Source: Thermothielavioides terrestris NRRL 8126 (taxonomy: Eukaryota; Ascomycota; Sordariomycetes; Sordariales; Chaetomiaceae). From it: a stretch of DNA of 64,000 bases. Shown piece by piece: positions 31,380 to 42,621 of the stretch. Every line of letters begins with the position of its first letter. Positions within the stretch are counted from its first letter, which is position 1. The translations under genes and the position numbers were made by a program. Below the pieces are notes generated by a model. The model worked only from the letters and a program-made list of their open reading frames with translations. It searched no databases and had not been told where the DNA came from. Where the stretch lies: positions 2,108,001 through 2,172,000 of the forward strand of contig NC_016461.1 of the NCBI RefSeq assembly GCF_000226115.1, given 5' to 3'.

Positions 31380-33475
31380 TCACTGCATGCTGCGGTCGAC
31401 GATCTCGCCTGCCTTCAGCAGGGCACTCATGCCGTCGAGGCTCGCGTTCTGCCTCCCCTGCTGAGGAGATTCGGGCGGAGGTCCGGGGGCAGGTGGCGCG
31501 TGGGTCGGAAAGGTTTGCTTGACGTGATGTGCGCTCGCGCCGTGGTGCTGATACTGGTGGTGGTTGGGGGTTTGGTGTGCGAGGAGAGACCCAGGGGTGT
31601 GGTAGACTTGAGCAACAGCGTCAGCGAGTTTTCCTCGAGTCCGCAGGTCGGACGGGGAGGGAGAGCGGGTACCATGGAGCACGGGAAGCCCGGCCACACC
31701 ATTCGGAGCTTGGTGCAGTAGCCTAGGCTTCTGGTCGACAAGGAAAGGGTTCTCGTGAGGCAGGTGCGCCGGCTGGCTTGAATGATGCGGAGGTTCTGGC
31801 TTGGATGCCAGTAGGGCATGTATTGGCAAAGGGCCGTCAACCGGTGGCCTGAGCTGGGCATAGAAATGGAGTGAGGTTGAATTCCCAACATAGGGGTGTC
31901 CGCTTGGCGGAGGTGCTGAATGCGTGCTGCCGCCAACATGGCCCGTCCCAGGACCGGGGTTGCCAGCAACGTGGTCGGGCGGGGGGCGAAAACCGTTGGG
32001 TTCGCTCGATGAACGCCCTCCACCGGGTAGTTCCTGGCCATCGAACACATCGGAGAGCGATGGAAGATGCTTGTGCATGCTCAACTGCGCCCGGCCCTGG
32101 TCGTCTCCCTGGCCGGAGTGGCGGGACCTAGGCGGCGGCGGCGCCTGGTTTCTCGAATCGGGATTGAAGGCTGGAGAAAGGCCCGAGGAGTGCCGCTCGG
32201 CATTGCTCACGACCGGCGAGATTACGGGCTGGTCCGGCGAGGCGACCGAAGCGGGTGAAGCCAGGGAAGTCGCGTACTGGGAGTCGCCCGGCGAGGCGAC
32301 AGAGCCGAGTCTTTGAGTGCTGCTAGGAGGCTCGCTTCCTCTGCGGCTCTCGGCTCCGCTTCCACTTCTACTGGTCCTTGTCGGGGTAACATTGGGGCTA
32401 CCACGACTTTGGGCTCCCAGCTCCGAGAGCCGCAGTCTCTTCGAGCCGTCCTTATCTACCAAGCCCGCGTCGTGTCAAGATGCGTGCGTCGACGAAGAAA
32501 ACCGAGCAAAATACGCGTCAACACTCACCTTGTGATGGAGAGCCGTGCTTGGCCTTGAACTCCTTCAGGTAAGCCTGGTACTTTCTGTACTCGGGCGTCT
32601 GTTTGTACACGGCCAGATCGCTCAGGTACTTGTCCTTGATGGCTTGCGCCTGGGACTCAAACGGCTCCTTTTCGGCCGCGGTCAGGTTTTGCCAGTTCAC
32701 TCCCACGAGCTTGGCGATCTCGGCGAAGCTCAGATTCCGGCCCTTAAGCTCTTCGCGCATTTCTTTACAAAATACTCCCGAGTCAGCGGCCAGGTCAGCC
32801 CCCTGAGGGGGGTTGCAGGTCGGAGGGCGCCCGCCGGGTGCACGGCTTACTGTTAGAGAAGAGCACATAGGCCGAGGGAGGCCGCTCAGGGGCGTTTTCG
32901 TCCGGCTAGCGAAGGGGGTCAGAAACCCACTTGGGGATGTGGGACCGCAGACGGCTCGAGGCGGGAAAACCAACCTTCGGATGCCGCCGGTATTTTCGCT
33001 TCGTGACGACGACAGTGATTGCCCCTCGTCCACCGGGCGTTGGGGACTCCGTCTTGACTGCATCTTGAAATTTGACCTCCTCGGCGTTTGATTGAGTCGG
33101 AGACACAAGCGATGCGTCTGGTGCGACGCCGCGAAAATTGGCGATCCGTCTCTGGAGTTTCTGCAGGCCGCGGTGTCAGTTGGACGGGACTTGTGCGTTT
33201 CTTTAGGAGGGGGTGGCCGTGTGCGGCGGCGCGAGGAGCAACGAGGGAGTCGTCCTACCCTGCGATGGCCCAGCTTCACGCCCAGCGCGTCGCTGCAAAC
33301 CGTTGCTGTCAGTACGGCGAGCAATCCCCATCTGGAGAGACATGAGGTGCACGTACAGGTCGGATTCCGTAATGTCCAAGATGGTCTCCCACGTGTCAAA
33401 GCCCTGTTCCAAGAAGGCGTCGAGGTACTGGGCGATTCCCAACTCCCCAAAAATGGTCTCGAGTAGTTCCGTCAT
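31380..33475 (-). CDS. SAM-domain plus HMG-box protein
   Basis: Six exons on the minus strand: 33475-33357, 33292-33259, 33160-32975, 32905-32851, 32762-32529 and 32455-31380. All phases fit, giving 1704 nt (567 aa). Residues 1-57 form a SAM domain (LGIAQYLDAFLEQGFDTWE, then DLDALGVKLGHRRKLQRRI). Residues about 114-200 form an HMG box (RPPSAYVLFSN, REELKGRNLSFAEIAKLVG, WQNLTAAEKEPFE, YRKYQAYLKEF). A basic patch TKRKYRRHPK precedes the box. The remaining C-terminal 360 residues are Ser/Pro/His-rich and disordered. HMG-box proteins of this kind bind DNA as transcriptional or chromatin factors, and several fungal ones act in sexual development; the role here is inference. The exon of 34 nt inside the SAM domain and the exon of 55 nt inside the box are unusually short. 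Confidence 0.9.
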
Positions 33476-36400
33476 CCAGCCTGGGGGGACTACGCAGTGC
33501 GACTTGAGTGTGGCGATGCAGACTTGCTGTGTGTCTGCCCAACACGGTAGGCAGAACCGCCGCGTCTCCGCCCAGGTAGTCGGCCGAGCCCTCTCACTCC
33601 TCGACTAATTATTCTGGCGCCCGCGAATGTCAAAACTTGACTTCCCGCTAGAGTTCCTGCACAACGAAGCAACCTCCGGCGGCCGGGCGCAACCCCGAGC
33701 GCTGGGCTGGCCTGTTCAGGACTGCCGCAGGAGGCACACCCGCGACCTGCGTGCGTTGCGCTTTTTGTTTCTCGCTCAAATCGACCAGGCTGCGGCGCAG
33801 CTGGTCGTTGGAATGCTCAGCCTGGTGTGGGCGGCTGCCAGCCGGCGTTGTCCGAGCTGTGGGAGGGATGCGCACAGGTTGTAATCGGCCAAGCTCCGTG
33901 CTTGTTGACTGGGGAGAGCTTGATTAGGAATCAGAGGCGCTGAAGGAGCCAGGCCAGAGTCCAAAAAAAACTGGTCTGGGAAAGTCAATGCATGTGTCGC
34001 GGCGTTCTCGAAAACTCCAAGCTATTTTGGCCTTTTGGTTGGTGGAGTGAGAGTGACTGTGGTAAAGCTCGTGATGACATGCCCACGGGAGAGGATACAC
34101 AGTTGTGCAGATGCGGGACGCAACGACACGGCCAGGGGTCCCTTGATGATGTATGGAGCCGATTAGTGAACTAACTGGTTATTGGGAAAGGCCACTCGCA
34201 CGGAACAGGCACGCAGCGGGTCTGGTTGCTCGTGGCTGGCCCGCTAGTTAGGCTGGCGGTGCGGAAACCAGCTCCCGTCTGGCCGGGAAATGCTGGCCTG
34301 CCAGGGCTGCACAAACGGCGGAGCGGCGTGAAATTAACAAGACGGGCACATGGCCCTCAGGCCGGGTCTAGATTTCCTTGCGATCCAGCAGGAACCCGGC
34401 AGCTTTTAGCGTGAACACGGAGTATCCGTGTCTTGGGGAATTGTGTCAGCATGCATGAGCTGCTTCGAGACAAACAACCCCCAGGTCGATGTGCAGTCGT
34501 CCAGACCCGGCGATTTGGAGGGGCAAGTCGGCGTGCTGTTGTGCTGTTGCTGCATCAAGCAAGCGTGGGAGAAAAGCATCCAACGCCATCGCACTGCAGA
34601 TTCCAGGACTGGAGCCGGGAACTTCGATATGCAAGAGCGGGTCTCCAACCCAGTACCTTGTCGAGGGACAAGTGAATGGGGGTACGGAATCGCGGCTGAG
34701 AACGGGGCGCCGCCGAGGTACCCGGGGGGCAGTCAGTTAGCTGGGGGTCTCGCAGATCCGGGGCCGTCTGGATCGTGACCCCTCGGAGCTGATCGGCCTT
34801 TCTCTTGTCCACCAGTTCAACGTGAACGATCTCGGTTGGCTCAACCACTGCCCAACGATCAACCGGGAGACAGGTCCTGGTCGTGTGTGTGCAGCGCGTC
34901 GTTCGCGGAGCCGGATCGGATACCAACCTGAGTGATACCAAGTGTACTGCAATGAGGTCAAATAAGATAACAAAGGTACCTCACTTACCTTAACGTCTGG
35001 CTGGTGTCCTCCTTGCATGGCTTTAGAAAGGGTGGGGGAGATCAGCCGACCCTTCTGATGTCTCCGATCTTGGCTCCATCGAGGAGGTGGTGGGAATCCC
35101 ATCTCGACTCGATGGGCTTTTCCCCCCTGTGGTGCGCCGATCGACGGAGGCGAATAGCCCAAAAAAACATGCCCAAAATGCCCGAGCTAGCATGTCACCT
35201 CTCTCATCCTCTCGCTTCTCACGTGCGTTCGGCACCAGGACCGGCAATCGTCACCTTGCGGGGAGGGGTAGCAGCACAAACCACGCCCCGGGCGCAGGGA
35301 AAAAGCGAGTTGGATGCAGAAGTTGGGCGAGGAAGGTGGATCTCGATCCCCATCGACGCCATGAACTCACATGAAAAACGTACGATTCTGAGCGAAGCAC
35401 GGCGATACTCGGCCAATGAGAAGCATTCTACCCGCCGCTATCCAAGAACAGCCTAGCGGCTGCGGCATTGGAATGTACAGTATCTTACGGTACAGTTCAC
35501 TTTGTGTACTGTACACAACCTAGGTACCTTGGTACTGGTGGCAGGTGCGATCACTCCTGTGTATTCCGTCGATTAGGTGGTGCGTCTCGCCAATAATTCG
35601 CCAGTTAGGTAGTTGCCTAGCGTTATGGAATATTGAAACTGGACATACACTGCCCCATCTGGACATATTGTACGGATTACGCAGGACACAGCAGTGGAAA
35701 CAAGGAGCGGCTGCCGGTTGTAGGCTGTTGGAGGCAACGTTACGGGACATCAAAAATACATGAATCCCCCGTCGATGTCCCGGGGAGGCGGACTTCTTTT
35801 CTGGTGGCGGGGTGCGCCCGATAATGTGGGCGACCGACGGTGCAGCAAATCGACGATTGGGAAACCCGTGAGGCCACTTTCCCGCACTTGGCTGCTGCAT
35901 CCTGCTATCCCTCCCGCATTCACAGGCAATCAAGCAACTTGCCGCTTCGCCGGAAGCCCCGTTGCTGGTTACACTGGCCGAGTCTGACCGCATGAAGCAC
36001 ATTTCTCTCTTGATGGCAGGCGAGATGGAGACAGACGAACACGCACGAGCGGAAGACCAAACTTGTTAAACGTTTACTGTGCGCTAACGCTACACAAATA
36101 AGTACTGTCGTATCTATTCCGCAGGGACAGAACGTTCGGTCGGATGCCTTCGACGCCCAGGCATGCGGCAGTGCCGAGTGCCGTCGGATGGCGGCTGAAT
36201 CTGTTTGCGAAACTTTGGGCCAGAGCACAAAGAGCCGCGGCAAGCGTTAACCTTGCGGGCGATCACCGGTTGAGCGCCTATGGGATGTCAGATTCCAGGA
36301 TGTTCACTTTGAGTTCTGTCGCATTAGTGTTGCGAAGGTACACTAGCTGGCCATCGCAATGGGGCAATGGAGGTCACGGGCTCCTCTGGTGAAGGAGTCC

Positions 36401-36970
36401 GAGATACACTGAGATCGACCAAGGGCCTAGACGATCGTCGTCGCGTTTCATCGCAAGGGAACACCTGGGAAAGCTGCGCGAATCAGGAACATCTGGAAAA
36501 GCTGCCGTGAGGACTTTGCCGCGCGAACTGTCGAAGCAAGCTTCGTGGACAACGGCTGCCTCTCTGATTGCCAAGGGAGCCTTCGGGGCCGTGATCTATG
36601 CTGCAGCAGTTCCCATAACCGCTCAACAAGTTCGACATCCGGTACACGGAGGACTCGAAGCATTCGAAGCGCCAGACCTCGTCCTACACTGTTTCGTTGG
36701 GTAGTTCGAGATTCCCCATTTATTCGATCTGCACGAGCTGCACGTGCACAAACGTGCATACATACCTTACCTCCCTAAGGTATTGACCTACGGTAAAAGT
36801 TCAGACCTCGCTTCGGTAAGCTTGCTGGTAGGCCACAGCAAGTGGACACAGCAGCGCCGCCAGCATTGAGCTAGAGAAGCGCGTCCACGCCCCGAGCGAC
36901 AAACCAAACTGCCCATTCACAGGGAAGAACGAGAACACATTGCCAGCCACACAACCGCCTGGAATCAGCC
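33476..36970. other. Large gene-poor region
   Basis: 3.5 kb between two divergent genes with no supported coding sequence. Local TAGGTACC/GTACTGTAC-rich stretches occur near 35460-35560 and again near 36760. Frames of 100-150 codons (34737-35162 minus; 35004-35456 plus) are antisense to each other and lack start context or domains. I found no TIRs or tRNA. Confidence 0.45.
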
Positions 36971-38238
36971 ATGGCGCCAACTCCTCCTCATCTCCCGAAG
37001 CCCGACGGGATTGCAGCTGCCAGCAACGGCAGCAGCAGCGAGACCTCGTCGTCATCTGCATCTTCGTCATCACTCCTCCACAATGTGGCTCAGGTATGTA
37101 CGGGTTACGACCAGTTACGCTCGGAATTATATCATGAAAGCGCCTCCCCGCCCTACAGCAGCCTGCCTGCCTATCCCCCCCTTCCCGGGAAGGGGATTCG
37201 CTCTGCGTTCTTCAGCCCTGTCTTTTCCCCGGCCCACTCAAATTAACTACAGCTGACGTTCTGATCCGCGGTCCAGGCCCTCCGAGACCTTTCCAGGTAC
37301 GGAGCGACTTCCTTTGCTTCCCGGCTCCCAGACTCTCTCTATCCCATCTCCAAACCCCCCACGACTCGCTTCCTCAATGCGGCCCATCTCCTCGTGACCC
37401 TTCCCCCACAGGCTGCCATCCCTGGCCACTTACATCACCGGAGCGGCCGAACAGTCTCGTCCACTCCCACTGTCCTCACCGCTCTCAGAGAGGCCGGCTG
37501 TGCCGGTGGTGGCTCGGGCGAGTCGGTTCCGGCGACTCGCAGACTCGGTCTGGCCGGCCGCCGTTGATCCCCGTCCTTGAGACGACAAACAGGGGCCCCC
37601 GCAGGTTTTACCGCGCCGTGGTTCTTCGTGTCGGTTGTCGTCTCCCACCCTCTCACCCTCTCACAATCATGGCATAGCGCGGCAGTGGCCTCCACTCAGA
37701 CCATCCTTTTTCCGTCTCACCTTTCTTTTCTTCCAAGCCAATCTTTGTCGAAAAGCTTCGACCATCACGCTTCGGAGGAGCCACCAGCCCTTTCTTGTGT
37801 GCTCCCGCTGTGCCGCTTCTCCTCCTGGACGCGGGACGAATAGTATACCACAGCAGGGACGGGCTGCCCAGAACACGCACAAACCCGGAGCGTGAGATTC
37901 AATCTCGCGTATATCTATCCATGGATGACTGATATGATGTGCTATGAATTACCCCTACCCCGTGCTCGCAAAGCCGCTGACAGTTCGCCGTGTTGCAAAA
38001 CAAACAACCCAGGGGCGAACAGACCGCGGCCGTGCTCGAGGAGAGTTTGAGCAGCCTGGAGAGCAAGCTGGACGGGATCCTGGCGTCCTTCGGGGCGGCG
38101 GTCTCTCCGGAGGAGCCGGGCGCCGCTGCTCCGGAGCGGAAAGGGCAGCAGAAGAAGGACGCGAATGGTGATGACAGCAAGGAGGGTGGTGGTGGTGCTG
38201 CTGCTGCTGCGGATGGCGGCGAAAAAGGGGGCACATGA
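36971..38238 (+). CDS. Small coiled-coil protein of unknown function
   Basis: I do not recognise the family. Four exons, 36971-37093, 37277-37296 (20 nt), 37412-37453 (42 nt) and 38013-38238, give 411 nt (136 aa) with canonical GT-AG introns and consistent phases. The N-terminus is Ser-rich. The ordered core runs SLLHNVAQALRDLSRLPSL, then ATYITGAAEQ, joined to a helix TAAVLEESLSSLESKLDG followed by ILASF. The tail is hydrophilic, Gly/Ala-rich and ends EKGGT. The heptad-like LEESLSSLESKLD suggests a short coiled coil, as in small adaptor or complex subunits. The last acceptor is uncertain: a nearer CAG at 37981-37983 would extend the exon in the right frame only with a non-canonical donor, so the acceptor at 38012 was preferred. 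The third intron is long (559 nt) for this window. Confidence 0.65.
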
Positions 38239-38605
38239 ACGAGAGAGGCTCTCGCTTCTTTTCATTTCCGGTGTCAGTGAATGGCCCCGGCCTTGCGCTG
38301 TTCTAGATCTAGAAAGAGCGTTAAGACTATCGCCAATTTGCGGAGCGGAGGCTGTTAGATAGACGGGACATTCGATGATGACTCTTGGGCTCATCAATGG
38401 TAACAGAGCTTCGCGTATGCTCTGCCGGCGATACCCGGTTGGCAACACACTTGAGAGACACGCGCGCGAGGGCGGCAGGGAAAGGAATATTCATCATCGT
38501 AACACCACCCACATACAACAATAGAACATAAACACTAAACCCGGTTGCATGCGTACACCACCAAGCATCACTCATCACACCAGCCCCAGCCAAAGAAAAC
38601 ATGAA

Positions 38606-38632
38606 ACCCCGCCCAGCCAGCCAGCCAGCCAG
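38606..38632. repeat. AGCC tetranucleotide repeat
   Basis: About five to six tandem CAGC/AGCC units 3' of the condensin gene. Confidence 0.8.
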
Positions 38633-38785
38633 CCCACGACCAAAAATAAGTCCCAATCTACCCAACCCATCACAACCACACAGCCACCCCAACCCAACCC
38701 GCATCCGAGAACAAAATAGATGGCTGCCAACCCCCGTGTAACCAGCACCACCACCAGCACCACCAGCCACAATTTATCTCAGCTA

Positions 38786-38815
38786 CACTCAACTCAACTC
38801 AGCTCAACTCAACTG
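38786..38815. repeat. CTCAA pentanucleotide repeat
   Basis: About six imperfect CTCAA/CTCAG units just beyond the condensin stop codon. Confidence 0.8.
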
Positions 38816-38823
38816 AACACAAC

Positions 38824-41800
38824 TCACTCCCCGCCCTCGGCAATCTCCGCACTCCAGTCCTTGCGGATGAGCAGCTCGTCCAGCGCGTCCGTCTTGTCGA
38901 TCACCAGGCCCTTCTCGTTGGCCAGGTGCAGCAGGCAGATGAAGCAGAAGCTGGTCGAGATGTCGGCCATGACCTGGCGCGGGTAGACGCGCTGCAGGCC
39001 GTTCATGACCTCGGTGAACTTGAGGGTCGGGCCGGGGTCGGCGGCGCCGGGTCCGGGTCCTCCGGCTGGTCCGGCTTCCTTGGCTGTTGTGTCTTCTCCC
39101 GTTGTCGTTGGTTTCTCGGGTGAGACCGGGGTGAGGAGGCGGCTGTTGTTGTTGTTGTTGTTGTTGGTGGTGGTGGTGTTGTCCTGCATGCGCATGTGAG
39201 TAAGAGGCGTTGGGTTTGTGGTTAGTTGGAGGGGAAGGAAGGTAAAAAGAATGGGGAAAGGTAGGGGGTGACACGGCACGTACGGTCAGGCTGTCAAAGT
39301 TCATGCCCTTCCAGATTTCCTCCTTGAGCCGGCGCACATCCACCTTCTTGGCCACGCGCGCGTACTGCACGTACTCGGGCCGGAGCCGCCTGTTCTGCGT
39401 CACCAGCATGGTGCCGAACGCCAGATCGGCCGCGTTCGTCACCGTCATCCCGCCAAAGGCGCCCGTCATGCCCACGTCGGTCATCATGCCCGCGGCGCCG
39501 GCCTCCGGCGAGAAGTGCTCGCGCGCGTCGGCGAACTCGTCCATGTCGTCATCGTCGTCGTCGTCGAGGCCACCGGCACCCGCGAAGGGGAGTCCGTCGT
39601 CGTCTTGGAAGAAGTTGGCGTCGTAGTCGCCTTGCGGCAGGGGCGAGTCGTCCGAATGGCCGGCGCCGCCCTCGGCGGATTGCAGCGGAGCCTTCTGCGA
39701 GGCCCAGAAAGCCTCGTCCATCTCGCCCTCGGGGATGTCGTTCTGGCGGTGGGCGTCCATGTTGCCCATGCGGCCGCCGCCCAGGACGCGTCGTCGGCCC
39801 ATGCGCGCCTTCGGCTTGAGGAACAGGCTGAGGAGCTGCTTGGAGCTGAAGTGCTTGTCGTCGGGCAGGAGGTTGCGAGATTTCGACTTCCAGTCCTTCT
39901 TGGGCAAGGAGATGACCGAATTGGAGGAAGCCTGTGTGTAGATCAACTCTGCGACTGCCTGATCCAGTGGCGCAGCGAAGTCGATCTCGAACGGCTGCTT
40001 CTCCTTGCGCTGCCTTGTGGACTCGATTGGCTTGTTGACGTCCTTGATCTTTCGTATCCTCCAGTGTTCGGCGCTCGTCCAGTTCTTTTGGAGGGCCTGG
40101 TCAAAGTAGCTGAGGATGTCTTCATGCACCCTGTCGTCCTTCTGCGAATGCGTCATGGAGATGGCAAAGTCGCCGGCCCCGGTATCCAGCAGATCAGCAC
40201 CGTCGCCCTCCCCATCAGCTCCGACGCCGTCTCCCATCCCCAAACCGTCACCGAAGCGGCGCATCATCTGCGGCTCGAGGGCGGCTTCGCGCGCCCAGGC
40301 CTCTCCTCCTTCGCCGAACGCGACGTCGGCACCCAAGTCGAAGGATCCGAGACCGTCTTCGTCGTCGAAACCAAGCGGGTTCTCCTCGTCGATAAACATG
40401 CCGGACTTGTCGCCGATTCCGTCAGGACCCGGAGTCTTTTCCTTGTCCTGATCTTGGCGCCAATCGTCGGGCGCCCGCAGGAACGGGATGTCCAAGGACC
40501 CGGATGGGTCGCCAAGATCGAACGTCTTCAGCGACGGGCAGACGTCCATGCTGTCGAGGAGGCTCAGATCAGGGAAGAACCTCGCGCCAAGACCGGCAAC
40601 ATCGATTTCTACGTCCTCTTCTTCCTCTGGTTCCTCGGGCGCCGGCGTTTTGTCCCGATCATCAGTTGATAGGTCGGCCTCTCCGTCGCCTTCCTCTCCG
40701 TCAAGCGCCTCCCCACCGCCCCGTTTGCGGGACTTGGAGGCAGCCTCGGCGGCGTCCTCGGCGTCATCGCTGCTGTCAAATACGATGCGCCCTCGGGAAT
40801 CGATCATCAGGTGATTTAGCAGGAGACCTTTGGCGCCGCCCTCGTCGAAGTCGGCGGATGCCTTCTTGAACAGCGGGTCGACGGCAAATTCCAGTTCCAA
40901 TTTCTTGAGCTGCAGCGAAGCAAATGACGGCGCAAGGGTTGCTTCGGACGATCTCTGAGTCTGCGCGGGTGTCAGCACACTCTATGTGAAAAGGGGCAGC
41001 CATGGAGCTCATGGACGGCGCGCCGCACCTTCTTCTTCGACTTCTGGCGCACGTTGCCGTCCTCGTCGACCTCGTCCTCTTCTTCGTCCTCGTCCTCGCC
41101 GTCGCGGTCCTTTTTCTTGCTGTCGCGGCTGTCGGCCAGACCGCTCAACAGTTTTCCCGTCTCGGTGGCGACGCTGTCAACTCTGCTCGTGTAGATCTTG
41201 ACGCAGCCGTCCAGGGTGCAGCTGGCCTTTTGGAAGTTGACGCCGTCGCCCTCCTTGAGCAGGGACATGTCGTGGAAGTAGTCGATCAGGGCGAAGTTCC
41301 ACGAGTTGGCCGCGTTGATCTTGTTGTCGGTCGCCATCTTCATCCACTCCTCGAAGTTGGCCAGGATAGGGACGCGCTTCATCGGGGTGACGGCCCTGCC
41401 GTTAACGACGAGCTGCTCGTCATCGTCGACGATGATGGGGTTGTTGCCGCTCTTGCGCCGCCGCGGCGTGCGCGGGTTGGACCCGGGCGAGTCGGCATTC
41501 TGCAGGTCGTTGAGGGTGGCGCCCGACTTGCGCGGCGTGCTCGTCGCTGCGGCCCTGAGCTGGTTGATCTGAGCCTCGTGGGCGGCCTTACGCCCGTGGG
41601 AACGCTGGGCTTTTTCTTGGGCGTCGTCGTTGAGCGGGATCCTGCTTGAAGTGCCGTGCGGTCAATGGGCGATGTTCTCTTGTCCGGCGGGCGCGGGGGA
41701 CACCCCCAGGCTCAGATCAAATCGAATCACACCAAACCAAGTTCAAAAACACGCGTGTCGCGACTCACTTTATGGGCGATTTGTACGGCGAGCCGAGGAG

Positions 41801-41857
41801 AGAGCCGGAAGCGGCCCTGCTTCCGCTCCTGCGCGACACCTGGGCGACGCGAGGCAT
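38824..41857 (-). CDS. BRN1: Condensin complex subunit 2 (kleisin CAP-H/Brn1)
   Basis: Kleisin that bridges the Smc2-Smc4 heads and binds the HEAT subunits in condensin, acting in mitotic chromosome compaction. Four exons on the minus strand, 41857-41769, 41641-41029, 40960-39284 and 39183-38824, give 2739 nt (912 aa). The start MPRVAQVSRR and the join SPYKSPIK|IPLNDDAQEKAQ are typical. The N-terminal Smc-binding segment includes NAANSWNFALIDYFHDMSLL and FQKASCTLDGCVKIYTSRVD. The middle is highly acidic. The C-terminal winged-helix part contains FTEVMNGLQRVYPRQVMADI and STSFCFICLLHLANEKGL. The last exon opens with a Thr/Asn run. Its 5' end faces the cation exchanger gene across a 760-bp shared upstream region. 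Confidence 0.94.
39142..39182 (-). repeat. GTT/GGT trinucleotide repeat in BRN1
   Basis: Plus-strand GTT and GGT triplets right at the last BRN1 acceptor encode a Thr4-Asn7 tract. Confidence 0.85.
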
Positions 41858-42621
41858 ATTTTTTGCTGCTGTATCGTGATGATGCGTGTCGCTGTTGTTG
41901 CAGCTTGCCTGCGTCTGTCGTCAACCAGCGTCAGTTGTGCGATTTGGCTGCAGCCCAAAGTGTTTTTGTTTACTTTGGCCTGGTCAGCTGGGAGACGATG
42001 TGCGATTGGCTGGAGGGGTTGGATGGGGTCGAGCCGCGAGCCAAAGCACGTGCTGATAACTCGCTAAGATTGATCCAAGGCTCCATCCATTCCAGACCCC
42101 GCTCATCAAGGCTCTTGGCGTTCTTCACTGCCACTGCACAATTCCCGATCGGCTCTGAGCGCGGTCAGCCGCAGTGAGCCATGGCGCTGCGACGAGGTAT
42201 TCTGGATGCATACAAGGGAATTGCATGTCCCCGAAGACTATCGGTTTCTTGTTTCTACAAAGAGCGTCTTACTCCAAGTTGGAGCATTTGGCTTCCACGC
42301 TGAACGCAACGTTCGTCAGCCTGCGTGTTCCGGCCAGGCAGCGGCAGCGTCGGCGGGCCTGATTGGAGCGCCCAGAGACTGCAGGGGTGCGGCTGTGGGG
42401 CAACCGCCATTGGCCCTCCGCAAGGTGGAATCCACGCCGTTGTCGTACCTCCCGAAGCTAGCGCTGTCCGAGAGCTGCGGCACTGCCATGGCATGATCTC
42501 ATCCACGTCAATTGCCCGCCCGCGCTCAAAAACAGCTCGCGAAGTGAAGCATCAGCACCCCTTTCGCTTCGTTGTGTCTGTCGACAGAAGCCGCTCGAAT
42601 GGGCCATGCTCCGGCGGCAGA
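41858..42621. promoter_or_regulatory. Shared upstream region of BRN1 and the cation exchanger gene
   Basis: 760 bp between divergent start codons, hence promoter DNA for both. An E-box CACGTG lies at 42047-42052 and an inverted CCAAT (ATTGG) at 42005-42009. Function of these motifs is inference. An in-frame upstream ATG at 42493 could lengthen the exchanger by 43 residues. Confidence 0.5.

Larger units (their letters stand above)
38239..38823. other. Convergent spacer with microsatellites
   Basis: 585 bp between convergent stop codons. It contains an AGCC tandem (about 38606-38632) and a CTCAA/CTCAG tandem (about 38786-38815). The sequence is otherwise C/A-rich on the plus strand, presumably 3' UTR. 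Confidence 0.6.
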
